Below the pieces are notes generated by a model that saw only the letters and a program-made list of their open reading frames with translations, was not told the DNA's origin and made no database searches. From Flavobacteriaceae bacterium (GTDB taxonomy: Bacteria; Bacteroidota; Bacteroidia; Flavobacteriales; Flavobacteriaceae): a stretch of 9,426 nucleotides of DNA. This document shows, one piece after another, positions 1 to 6,737 of the stretch. Position 1 is the first letter of the stretch. Each line of letters starts with the position of its first letter. The DNA is taken from positions 1-9,426 of the forward strand of contig JAURBD010000062.1 of NCBI GenBank assembly GCA_030829155.1, written 5' to 3'. The translations under genes and the position numbers were made by a program.

Positions 1-1082
1 ACAGAGGATATGCTATTGAAGATTTGGCCAATGGAGCCGATTTTCTTGAAGTAGCTTATCTGTTGATCTTTGGAGAACTACCTACTTCAGCTCAGTTGGA
101 TAAATTTCTGTTGGATATTAACGAAGAATCAATTGTTGATGAGGATTTAAAAGTAATTTTGAAGAGCTTTCCCAAAATAGCTCATCCTATGGGCATCCTT
201 GCATCATTAACTTCAGCTTTGACTGCATTTAATCCTTCATCAGTTGACGTAGATTCAGAGGAAGATATGTATAAAGCAATTGTAACTATTATGGCCAAAT
301 TTCCTGTTATTGTTGCTTGGACTCAACGAAAGGTTAAGGGACTTCCTCTTAATTATAGCGACAGTAAATTGTCTTATGTAGACAATGTTGCTAAAATGAT
401 GTTTAAAAAGCCGAACTCCGATTATAATTTAAATCCAACGATAACAGCAGCATTAAATAAGTTGTTGATTCTACATGCTGATCACGAGCAAAACTGTTCA
501 ACTTCAACAGTTCGTATTGTTGGTTCTTCTCATGCAGGATTATTTGCTTCAATTTCAGCAGGGATTTCTGCGCTTTGGGGACCGCTCCATGGAGGAGCAA
601 ATCAAGCGGTTATTGAAATGCTGGAAGCTATAAAAGCTGACGGTGGCGATACCAAAAAGTTTATGGCTAAAGCTAAAGACAAGAACGACTCTTTCCGTTT
701 AATGGGATTTGGTCATAGAGTGTATAAAAATTTTGACCCTAGAGCTAAGATCATCAAAGTAGCTGCTGATGAAGTTCTCTATGAACTTGGAATTGTAGAC
801 CCTATTTTGGACATAGCAAAAGGTTTAGAACAAGAAGCACTTTCCGATCCTTATTTTGTAGATCGTAAATTATATCCCAATGTTGATTTTTACTCTGGAA
901 TAATATACAGAGCTCTTGGAATACCAACTGAAATGTTTACTGTAATGTTTGCTTTGGGTCGTTTACCTGGTTGGATTGCTCAATGGCGTGAAATGAGAAT
1001 GAATAACGAGCCTATTGGACGTCCAAGACAAATATATACTGGAGCGACCGAAAAAGTCTTTAAAACCCTTAAAAAAAGGTAG
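1..1082 (+). CDS. gltA: Citrate synthase, 5'-truncated by the window edge
   Basis: Condenses oxaloacetate and acetyl-CoA to citrate, the entry step of the TCA cycle, in the cytoplasm. The frame is open from the first complete codon (base 3), and 359 residues are visible. An apparent TTG start at 24 is internal, because the preceding codons read RGYAIED and run straight into the family's ADFLEVAYLLIFGELPT segment. All three catalytic residues are present: His in GPLHGGAN (codon 588-590), His in GFGHRVYKNFDPRAK (714-716) and Asp in DFYSGIIYRALGIP (885-887), matching E. coli His264, His305 and Asp362. Alignment to E. coli implies about 67-68 missing N-terminal residues, as expected of the hexameric type-I enzyme. 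The gene ends in KKR and TAG, 11 bp from the convergent minus-strand gene. The true start lies outside the window. Confidence 0.97.
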   Translation, partial: RGYAIEDLANGADFLEVAYLLIFGELPTSAQLDKFLLDINEESIVDEDLKVILKSFPKIAHPMGILASLTSALTAFNPSSVDVDSEEDMYKAIVTIMAKFPVIVAWTQRKVKGLPLNYSDSKLSYVDNVAKMMFKKPNSDYNLNPTITAALNKLLILHADHEQNCSTSTVRIVGSSHAGLFASISAGISALWGPLHGGANQAVIEMLEAIKADGGDTKKFMAKAKDKNDSFRLMGFGHRVYKNFDPRAKIIKVAADEVLYELGIVDPILDIAKGLEQEALSDPYFVDRKLYPNVDFYSGIIYRALGIPTEMFTVMFALGRLPGWIAQWREMRMNNEPIGRPRQIYTGATEKVFKTLKKR

Positions 1083-1106
1083 AAAATAGGTCTCTATCTC
1101 TTTTTT
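1072..1106. terminator. Weak imperfect hairpin between convergent genes (tentative)
   Basis: The two convergent genes are separated by only 11 bp. The gltA tail has an A-run followed by GGTAGA, and opposite it lies TCTATCTC followed by six T. These arms pair imperfectly with a small bulge around a loop of about 9 bases, giving an A-run/T-run arrangement readable from both strands. The stem is AT-rich and overlaps both coding ends, so it may not work as an intrinsic terminator. Confidence 0.22.
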
Positions 1107-2518
1107 GCAATGTTATTAATCATTCCATTGAATATAAAAAAATGAAAGGGGACCAAACTATACCAATACAATCTTCCCCATAAACCACGTGGGCGAAAGG
1201 TAGCCGTTTGAAATAATGTGTTTTCTACAATCTTAAACTCAAGCCAAGCTTCACCAGGCAGTTTCATTTCGGCATAAAGCAATAGTCTTTTTTCTTTTTT
1301 ATCTGCAAGTAAAACTCTCCAAAAGTCCAAGGAATCCCCAGTGAAAATTTTGTTTGGATGTGTTCTTCCTCTTTGTAAACCAACCCCCCCAATCAACTGA
1401 TCTAAATATCCTCTTAATTCCCATAACCAATTTGCATAATACCAACCCTGATCCCCCCCAATCTTCCATAAAGACTCCAACGTTTGTTCGGGATCAATAG
1501 AATTTAATTGTTGGGCATCTTTAAGAACTCCGAATTTTGGAACCTGGATGAATTGATTAAGGCCTTTTGGGAGTCTACCACTCACCATACTGTCTTTCCA
1601 GCTGCTTACTACAAGGTTTTGTTCAATTTTTTTAAAAGCCATTTGAATGGCTTCCTTATAAGAGTAAGGATTTATTTTCAGTATGGTTTGTAATCTATTA
1701 TCTTTAGCGACAACCTCCATTTTCATACTATTTACTAATTGTACAGCAAGAGGATAAGATGTAGAAGTAACAAAGTGTAGCCAGTAAGATGAGAGTCTAG
1801 GAGTCATAACAGGAACGATCCAAATCCAATTTTTAAAGCCTCTAATACGTGCATATGAATGCAACATTTGTTTGTAAGTTAGAATATCCGAGCCCCCGAT
1901 ATCAAAAGAATCATTCATGCATTTAGGATGCATAAGAACCCCAGTCAAGAACTCAATAACGTTTCTTATAGCTATGGGTTGAGATTTGGTTCGAACCCAT
2001 TTTGGGGTAATCATAAACGGAATTTTTTCGCACAAATCTCGAATAATTTCAAAAGAGGCACTACCAGAACCGACTATGATTCCAGCTCTAAGAACTGTTA
2101 AGTTAAAAGAAGCATTTTTTAGAATTTGTTCAACGTTTTTTCTAGAACGCAAATGCTTTGATAAGTTTTGATCGTTTACAATTCCACTCAAGTAGATGAC
2201 CTGTTTTATGGTTGTTTTTTCAAGAATGCTACAAAAGTTATGGGCACAAAGATTTTCTATTTTTTCAAAATCTCCACTATCTGAAGACATTGAATGAAGT
2301 AAATAATATGCTGCATCAATGTCGTTGGGAACTTTATCAGCCTCTGATATATCCGAAAAGTCAATGGTAATAACTTTAATTCTTTTAAGAATATCTTTTG
2401 TAATTGATAATCTTTTTGGATCCCTTACAGCGCAGATTACCTCATGGCCAGCATCGAGTAATTTTGGAAGTAAACGCATGCCAATGTATCCATTTGCCCC
2501 TGTCAATAAAATTTTCAT
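1094..2518 (-). CDS. Atypical SDR-family NAD(P)-binding protein with C-terminal DUF2867 domain
   Basis: A 474-aa probably cytosolic protein, a likely NAD(P)-dependent oxidoreductase or sugar-nucleotide-epimerase-like protein of unknown substrate. The N-terminus is a Rossmann fold with the glycine motif TGANGYIG (residues 6-13), followed by HEVICAVRD and by YLLHSM and VIYLSGIV strands (residues 71-113). The classical YxxxK dyad is not evident; the region after YLSGI reads SKHLRSRKNVEQIL (residues 120-133), as in atypical or NmrA-like SDRs. Residues about 345-470 resemble DUF2867: GGDQGWYYANWLWELRG, LQRGRTHP, GDSLDFWRV, AEMKLPGEAWLEF, and an aromatic end (LVPFHFFIFNGM, residues 455-466). This two-part layout is seen in full-length SDR/DUF2867 proteins, so the gene looks intact. 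It starts 13 bp after the stop of the 141-aa gene on the same strand, so the two are probably one transcript. No biochemical role is known to me; confidence in the family is high and in the reaction low. Confidence 0.9.
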   Translation of the reverse strand: MKILLTGANGYIGMRLLPKLLDAGHEVICAVRDPKRLSITKDILKRIKVITIDFSDISEADKVPNDIDAAYYLLHSMSSDSGDFEKIENLCAHNFCSILEKTTIKQVIYLSGIVNDQNLSKHLRSRKNVEQILKNASFNLTVLRAGIIVGSGSASFEIIRDLCEKIPFMITPKWVRTKSQPIAIRNVIEFLTGVLMHPKCMNDSFDIGGSDILTYKQMLHSYARIRGFKNWIWIVPVMTPRLSSYWLHFVTSTSYPLAVQLVNSMKMEVVAKDNRLQTILKINPYSYKEAIQMAFKKIEQNLVVSSWKDSMVSGRLPKGLNQFIQVPKFGVLKDAQQLNSIDPEQTLESLWKIGGDQGWYYANWLWELRGYLDQLIGGVGLQRGRTHPNKIFTGDSLDFWRVLLADKKEKRLLLYAEMKLPGEAWLEFKIVENTLFQTATFRPRGLWGRLYWYSLVPFHFFIFNGMINNIAKKR

Positions 2519-2531
2519 TCAAGCTTATTTT

Positions 2532-2957
2532 TTATAACTCATCAATAGCTGTAGGTAATACGCTGATTTTTTGGGCATTAATTTTCTTGAAATATTGGTG
2601 GATGTTTTTTTCAGTTACAGCAACTTTAATACAATAGTGATCTCTGTAAATAGAATATTCTTGGGCTTGACCTTTATAAATCTTCAATTTGTAATAAGGA
2701 ATTATAAGACCATAAGTTTCTAAAAGACTTCTAAAGCGAACGATAATTCCTTTTGGTCTAAGTTCTATACTACAACTGTCATTATTGTTATCCAAAACTA
2801 AAAGGTTGTGGATGTCAATAGAGGCGTATGTGATGTTCAATTTTGAGGAACCAATTCCTCCCAATTCCCAGCGTTTTCTCAAAGAAAAAGGGCCTCCAAC
2901 TTCGCTTTCGATTTGTTTTTCTATTTTTAGATCGTTATACGAAACATTTAAAAGCAT
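2532..2957 (-). CDS. Uncharacterised 141-aa protein upstream of the SDR/DUF2867 gene
   Basis: I do not recognise a named family. The protein is soluble in appearance: no signal peptide, no membrane helix, no metal-binding Cys/His cluster. The pattern of alternating hydrophobic residues suggests mostly beta structure, with strands around SIELRPKGIIVRFRSLL (residues 63-79), YGLIIPYYKLKIYKG (82-96) and HYCIKVAV (107-114). A short helix follows (EKNIHQYFKKINA, 116-128). A small beta-barrel or PH-like fold is one possibility, offered only as inference. It is real rather than a shadow ORF: it fills a gap otherwise without a gene, its ATG (2957) faces a 77-bp divergent intergenic region with argS, and its stop lies 13 bp before the SDR start. 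It is the first gene of a likely two-gene operon, so it may act with the DUF2867 protein. Confidence 0.75.
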   Translation of the reverse strand: MLLNVSYNDLKIEKQIESEVGGPFSLRKRWELGGIGSSKLNITYASIDIHNLLVLDNNNDSCSIELRPKGIIVRFRSLLETYGLIIPYYKLKIYKGQAQEYSIYRDHYCIKVAVTEKNIHQYFKKINAQKISVLPTAIDEL

Positions 2958-3013
2958 TTTTTACTTTAAATATAATGGATATCTATTAAACCTAATAATT
3001 TGTCCATAATAAT

Positions 3014-3021
3014 TATATTTG
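3014..3021 (+). promoter_or_regulatory. Bacteroidetes-type -7 element ahead of argS (candidate)
   Basis: TATATTTG is an exact match to the Bacteroidetes sigma-ABfr -7 consensus TAnnTTTG. It lies 13 bases before the argS ATG, which would give a very short leader. No convincing TTG -33 element is found at the usual 17-23 base spacing; the nearest TTTG (2999-3002) is only 11 bases upstream. The sequence match is real, but function is uncertain in such AT-rich DNA. Confidence 0.35.
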
Positions 3022-3034
3022 CCGAAATTCATTT

Positions 3035-4816
3035 ATGAACAAGATATCCATTCAACTTTCACCAGCTCTAGAGCAAATTATCGAAGAGACCTATAATGTA
3101 TCGGTTGCTTCTTTTGAATTTCAAGCAACTCGCAAAGAATTTGAAGGAGATATAACCTTGGTTGTTTTTGCTTTACTTAAAGTTGTAAAAGGAAATCCTG
3201 ATCAGATAGGAAAAAACATTGGTAACGCTCTGTTAGAGCGTTTAAAATGGGTAAAGGGATTTAATGTTGTCAAAGGATTTTTGAACATAGAAATTTCTGA
3301 TGCTTTTTTTATTCAAGAATTACAAAACATCAGAAATAAACCCAACTATGGAAAACTTTCCTTAGATGATTCCAGTGACACCGTTCTTGTAGAATATTCA
3401 TCTCCAAACACCAATAAACCTCTTCATTTGGGACACATTCGAAATAACCTATTGGGTTTTGCTGTGGCTAATATTTTGGAAGCTAGCGGTAAAAGAGTTG
3501 TAAAAACTCAAATCATTAATGATAGAGGAATCCATATTTGTAAGTCTATGGTTGCATGGCAACATTTTGGTAATGGTGAAACTCCACAAAGCACAGGATT
3601 AAAGGGAGATAAATTGGTAGGTAATTATTACGTTTTATTTGATAAAAAATACAAAGAAGAAATCGCAGCATTAATTTCTAAAGGGTTGTCGGAAGAAGAT
3701 GCAAAAACAAATGCTCCTCTATTTATCAAAGCAAAGAAGATGCTTAAATTATGGGAGTCTGGGGATTCTGAAACAGTGAATTTATGGAGGACCATGAATT
3801 CATGGGTTTATGATGGATTTACTAAAACGTATAATTTAATGGGAGTTTCTTTCGATTCGTATTATTATGAAAGTGAAACCTATTTATTGGGTAAAGAATT
3901 AATCGAAGAAGGATTATCCCGATCCGTTTTTTATAAAAAAGAAGATGGTTCGGTTTGGGTTGATTTATCGAATGAAGGGCTTGATGAAAAATTATTGTTA
4001 CGTTCTGATGGAACAGCGGTTTATATGACTCAAGATTTAGGAACCGCTTTACAGCGCTATAGAGATAACCCATCGATGACAGGGTTGGTTTATACCGTAG
4101 GTAATGAGCAAGACTATCATTTTCAAGTACTTTTTTTGGTTTTAAAAAAATTAGGATACGATTGGGCGCAATCTCTTTTTCATCTAAGTTATGGAATGGT
4201 AGATTTACCTCAAGGTAAAATGAAGAGTAGAGAAGGAACGGTTGTAGATGCTGATGAATTGATGGATGAAATGAAACAAACAGCAGAAATAATTTCCCAA
4301 GAATTGGGTAAATTAGATGGATTGTCAGATGAAGAGAAAACTTCCTTGTATGAAACGATCGGTTTGGGGGCGCTCAAATATTATGTATTAAAAGTAGATC
4401 CCAAGAAGCGTATTCTATTTGACCCTGAAAGTTCGGTTGATTTTGCTGGAAATACAGGGCCTTTTATTCAATATACCCATGCCCGAATACAATCAATACT
4501 AAGAAAAGTAAATCTAGAGGATATTAATATCAAGAGTGATTTGATTTTGGATTTGAGAGAAAAAGAGATAATAAAACACCTGATGCTTTATCCCGAAGTA
4601 ATCCAACAGGCAGCAAAAGCTTACAGCCCTGCTATTATTGCTAATTATAGTTACGATTTGGTAAAGATGTTCAACTCTTTTTATCAGAATATATCCATAC
4701 TTGGAGAAACTCAAGACGAATTTAAGAATTTCAGAGTAGCATTGTCTTATGAAGTCGCCAAAATTTTAAAAGATTCATTTGGTTTATTGGGCATAAATGT
4801 ACCCGATCGCATGTAG
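3035..4816 (+). CDS. argS: Arginyl-tRNA synthetase
   Basis: Class I aminoacyl-tRNA synthetase that charges tRNA-Arg with arginine using ATP, in the cytoplasm. The 593-aa length is normal for the family. The N-terminal additional (D-loop-recognising) domain covers roughly residues 1-90. The class I signature is SSPNTNKPLHLGH (residues 122-134), an HLGH version of HIGH, in the catalytic core. The second signature is GKMKSREG (394-401), a divergent KMSKS loop. The C-terminal DALR anticodon-binding domain begins near FAGNTGPFIQYTHARIQSILRK (470-491) and runs to the end. The ATG at 3035 gives the expected N-terminus; no Shine-Dalgarno is seen, as is common in this phylum. It is divergent from the 141-aa gene and convergent with the proteorhodopsin gene, followed 21 bases later by a strong hairpin terminator. 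It appears to be a single-gene transcript. Confidence 0.98.
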   Translation: MNKISIQLSPALEQIIEETYNVSVASFEFQATRKEFEGDITLVVFALLKVVKGNPDQIGKNIGNALLERLKWVKGFNVVKGFLNIEISDAFFIQELQNIRNKPNYGKLSLDDSSDTVLVEYSSPNTNKPLHLGHIRNNLLGFAVANILEASGKRVVKTQIINDRGIHICKSMVAWQHFGNGETPQSTGLKGDKLVGNYYVLFDKKYKEEIAALISKGLSEEDAKTNAPLFIKAKKMLKLWESGDSETVNLWRTMNSWVYDGFTKTYNLMGVSFDSYYYESETYLLGKELIEEGLSRSVFYKKEDGSVWVDLSNEGLDEKLLLRSDGTAVYMTQDLGTALQRYRDNPSMTGLVYTVGNEQDYHFQVLFLVLKKLGYDWAQSLFHLSYGMVDLPQGKMKSREGTVVDADELMDEMKQTAEIISQELGKLDGLSDEEKTSLYETIGLGALKYYVLKVDPKKRILFDPESSVDFAGNTGPFIQYTHARIQSILRKVNLEDINIKSDLILDLREKEIIKHLMLYPEVIQQAAKAYSPAIIANYSYDLVKMFNSFYQNISILGETQDEFKNFRVALSYEVAKILKDSFGLLGINVPDRM

Positions 4817-4828
4817 ACAAAAAAGATC

Positions 4829-4861
4829 AAAAAAAAACCGCTCGTAGAGCGGTTTTTTTTT
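4829..4861. terminator. Strong bidirectional intrinsic terminator between argS and proteorhodopsin
   Basis: A perfect CCGCTC/GAGCGG stem (4838-4843 with 4847-4852) closes a GTA loop. It is flanked by nine A on the left and nine T on the right, which extend the pairing and give a U-tract on either strand. It lies 12 bases after the argS stop and 25 bases beyond the proteorhodopsin stop, so it can end transcripts from both convergent genes. Confidence 0.93.
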
Positions 4862-4886
4862 ATTTTAAGGCTTGAGCCCTCTAACT

Positions 4887-5612
4887 TTATTTTGAACTAA
4901 CAGCGAGGTTGTAAACAACTAAACCAAACCCAATTTTGTTGATTGCATCTCCAATGTTGTAAATCACATCCATTTGAAGACCTCCGAAGATACCACTGTA
5001 CCATCCTTCAGTACCAGCCATGTATCCAATAGGATAAATAGCCCATCCAATTAAAACGAACTTACATAAAGTATTGTGTGCAGATTCAACTGCTCCTCCT
5101 GCAGATTTGGCAAGCTTAGCAGCTCCACCCATCCAAATTTCATATACTATAACGAAGTATGCGATTCCAGAAGCAAGTCCCCATAGAGCAGGTCCTGAAC
5201 CAGTATTGTAAACAGCTTCTCCTAGATATCCTGTTACCAACATTACAACAGAAAGGAAAATTAATTTCCACATCAATTGTTTTGTTGCTCCAGCTGCTTT
5301 TAGGATTAAATAAAATTCAACACACATTAGTGGAACAGTAAGTACCCAGTCCACGTAGCGGAAGAATGTTGGTGATGTAGCATTTGTTGCCCAATAATCA
5401 CGCATGTACCAGTAGTGAACAGCTGCGATGAATGTAATTAATCCAGAAACCAAAATAGAGGTTTTCCATTTATCGTCAAAAGAACTCATTGAAAGGAAGA
5501 AAAACGCCGATGCTGCCATCATTGCCATACATCCTACGAAGAATGTGAATCCTACATAATCGTCTGTAGCCATCTCAGGAACTACAGCCATAAAACTTAA
5601 AAATTTTTCCAT
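4887..5612 (-). CDS. Proteorhodopsin, green-type light-driven proton pump
   Basis: A 241-aa seven-helix retinal protein of the inner membrane that exports protons in light. Helices lie at about 17-40, 51-72, 85-105, 113-132, 141-161, 181-202 and 213-237. In RYVDWVLTVPLMCVEFYLIL (85-104) the pump triad is D88 (Schiff-base proton acceptor), T92 and E99 (donor), equal to D97, T101 and E108 of the reference SAR86 protein, so this is a proton pump and not an NDQ sodium or NTQ chloride pump. The spectral tuning residue (reference L105) is M96, typical of green-absorbing flavobacterial forms. H66 matches H75, the counterion partner. D222 and K226 in GDAINK are the second counterion and the retinal-binding lysine. 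Aligning helix 5 places G145 where reference F152 sits, a small residue that may open a carotenoid-binding fenestration. The gene is divergent from blh, which makes its chromophore. No truncation is seen. Confidence 0.98.
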   Translation of the reverse strand: MEKFLSFMAVVPEMATDDYVGFTFFVGCMAMMAASAFFFLSMSSFDDKWKTSILVSGLITFIAAVHYWYMRDYWATNATSPTFFRYVDWVLTVPLMCVEFYLILKAAGATKQLMWKLIFLSVVMLVTGYLGEAVYNTGSGPALWGLASGIAYFVIVYEIWMGGAAKLAKSAGGAVESAHNTLCKFVLIGWAIYPIGYMAGTEGWYSGIFGGLQMDVIYNIGDAINKIGFGLVVYNLAVSSK

Positions 5613-5713
5613 AATAAAATTTAATTATTTGTTTTTGTTTAGGTAAATTTAAATAAAATTAAACTTACTAACTACTTATATGTTAATAATTTTAACAAAA
5701 ACTTGATTTTATT
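5613..5713. promoter_or_regulatory. Shared divergent promoter region of proteorhodopsin and blh
   Basis: This 101-bp, very AT-rich gap separates the two start codons, so both promoters must lie in or near it. Candidate 7-of-8 matches to the Bacteroidetes -7 element TAnnTTTG are TAAATTTA on the minus strand (5651 down to 5644, facing the opsin, with a leader of about 30 bases) and TAATTTTA on the plus strand (5687-5694, facing blh). Neither has a convincing -33 TTG at standard spacing. Placement is inferred from gene orientation more than from the elements themselves. Confidence 0.5.
5681..5697. promoter_or_regulatory. Inverted repeat TGTTAA-N5-TTAACA, candidate operator
   Basis: Perfect 6-bp arms (5681-5686 and 5692-5697) surround a 5-base AT centre. 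It ends 16 bases before the blh GTG and overlaps the possible blh -7 element. The size and symmetry fit a dimeric regulator site, but AT-rich DNA produces such repeats by chance and no regulator is identified. Confidence 0.35.
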
Positions 5714-6601
5714 GTGATATTAAAGACTAAATATTATCAAATTTCTATTTTGGTTACAATTGTGTTAATTCTTTTAGGACACCTTGTAAACACCATTTCT
5801 CAAGACTTATTAGGGTTGGTTTTAATTTTTTCAGCGGGGCTTATTCACGGAGCAAATGACATTCAGTTGTTACAAAAAAAATACAGCAATACAGATTTCA
5901 TTTTTTTCATTTTTTTAATAGCGCTCTACTTTACTATAGTTTTGTTTGGAGGTTTTTTATTTTTTTATTCTCCTAAGTTTGGACTTTTCTTTTTTATTCT
6001 ATTTAGTGGTTTTCATTTTGGAGAACAGCATTGGTCTTCTTTTTTAAATCAAAAGGTCTCTCCTGTTTTTTTAAATAAGATAGCTTATGTTTTTTATGGG
6101 CTTTTAATTTTTGTACTCTTATTTATTTTCCAGGCTGAAGAAGTCAAAACCTTAATCAAACAAATAAGTGAACTTAGCTTCACTGTAAATTTCTTTTATT
6201 GGGCTGCTTTGATTTTGGGAATTGGTTTTAGCGGACTAGCATTTTTTTTGCCGATTGACTTCAAGTTGTTCGCTAAAGAAATTTTGGCTTTGGTGCTTTT
6301 ATGCATCCTATTTGCTAATACCAGTTTACTTTTATCTTTTTCAGCTTATTTTGTTTTTTGGCATAGCATTCCCTCGATTCAAGATCAAATACTTTATTTA
6401 AACGATGAAGTTTCGTTGGCTTCACTCAAAAAGTATTTAAAGTCATCTTTTCTTTATTGGATAGTGTCCTTGTTGGGTTTATTTGTTTTTTATTTTCACT
6501 TTGATGTTGATTCTGATTATTTTATTCCATTATTTTTCACTTTTCTAGCGGCAATTACTTTTCCACATACCTTAGTGATAGGAATGATTGATTACGAATA
6601 G
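5714..6601 (+). CDS. blh: Beta-carotene 15,15'-dioxygenase (Brp/Blh family)
   Basis: Cleaves beta-carotene symmetrically into two all-trans retinals, supplying the chromophore of the neighbouring proteorhodopsin. It is an inner-membrane enzyme of 295 aa with about eight hydrophobic helices and about 15% Phe. Conserved family segments with the probable iron ligands are GLIHGANDI (H45), SGFHFGEQHW (H101, H106), YFVFWHSIPS (H217) and FPHTLVIG (H285). In the studied Blh 66A03 the proposed ligands include an HxxxH pair; here the second position, S221, is not His. The start is GTG at 5714: an in-frame TAA at 5693-5695 leaves no room for a longer protein and there is no ATG between them. The gene lies head to head with the opsin gene across 101 bp, the expected partner arrangement. 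No clear terminator follows before ffh. Confidence 0.93.
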   Translation: MILKTKYYQISILVTIVLILLGHLVNTISQDLLGLVLIFSAGLIHGANDIQLLQKKYSNTDFIFFIFLIALYFTIVLFGGFLFFYSPKFGLFFFILFSGFHFGEQHWSSFLNQKVSPVFLNKIAYVFYGLLIFVLLFIFQAEEVKTLIKQISELSFTVNFFYWAALILGIGFSGLAFFLPIDFKLFAKEILALVLLCILFANTSLLLSFSAYFVFWHSIPSIQDQILYLNDEVSLASLKKYLKSSFLYWIVSLLGLFVFYFHFDVDSDYFIPLFFTFLAAITFPHTLVIGMIDYE

Positions 6602-6710
6602 AGAACTGATTTTTGTTTTTGTTATGATTTGGTTATGGCAATAGCTGTTTTGAGATTTAAATCTGTTAAATTCTACTTTAGATTACTTCTTCAATTCCGT
6701 TAAAAAAAAG

Positions 6711-6718
6711 TAAATTTG
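6711..6718 (+). promoter_or_regulatory. Bacteroidetes-type -7 element ahead of ffh (candidate)
   Basis: TAAATTTG exactly matches TAnnTTTG and ends 19 bases before the ffh ATG. No TTG -33 element stands at the standard spacing. Together with the lack of a terminator after blh, it remains open whether ffh has its own promoter, reads through from blh, or both. Confidence 0.38.
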
Positions 6719-6737
6719 TTTAAATAAAACAATACTT

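Noticed and set aside
24..26. TTG as the start of the citrate synthase
   Set aside because: The frame continues upstream to the window edge with typical citrate synthase residues (RGYAIED), so the gene is simply cut by the window.
403..600. Minus-strand open frame inside gltA
   Set aside because: It is fully antisense to a gene with intact catalytic motifs and has no recognisable protein features.
2319..2637. Plus-strand open frames across the SDR/141-aa junction
   Set aside because: They are antisense to two better-supported minus-strand genes and resemble no family.
4214..4240. GKMKSREG in ArgRS as a damaged KMSKS motif
   Set aside because: Arginyl-tRNA synthetases commonly have a divergent KMSKS loop, and the rest of the enzyme is intact.
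4887..5612. Opsin as a sodium or chloride pump
   Set aside because: The D88/T92/E99 triad is that of proton pumps; NDQ and NTQ motifs are absent.
6653..6664. 12-bp perfect palindrome AGATTTAAATCT between blh and ffh
   Set aside because: Short AT palindromes are expected by chance in such AT-rich DNA; it is not placed next to a promoter element and has no GC stem or T-run to act as a terminator.
6602..6737. Possible small gene or terminator in the blh-ffh gap
   Set aside because: The 136 bases show no coding-like frame and no stable hairpin; only the candidate -7 element before ffh stands out.
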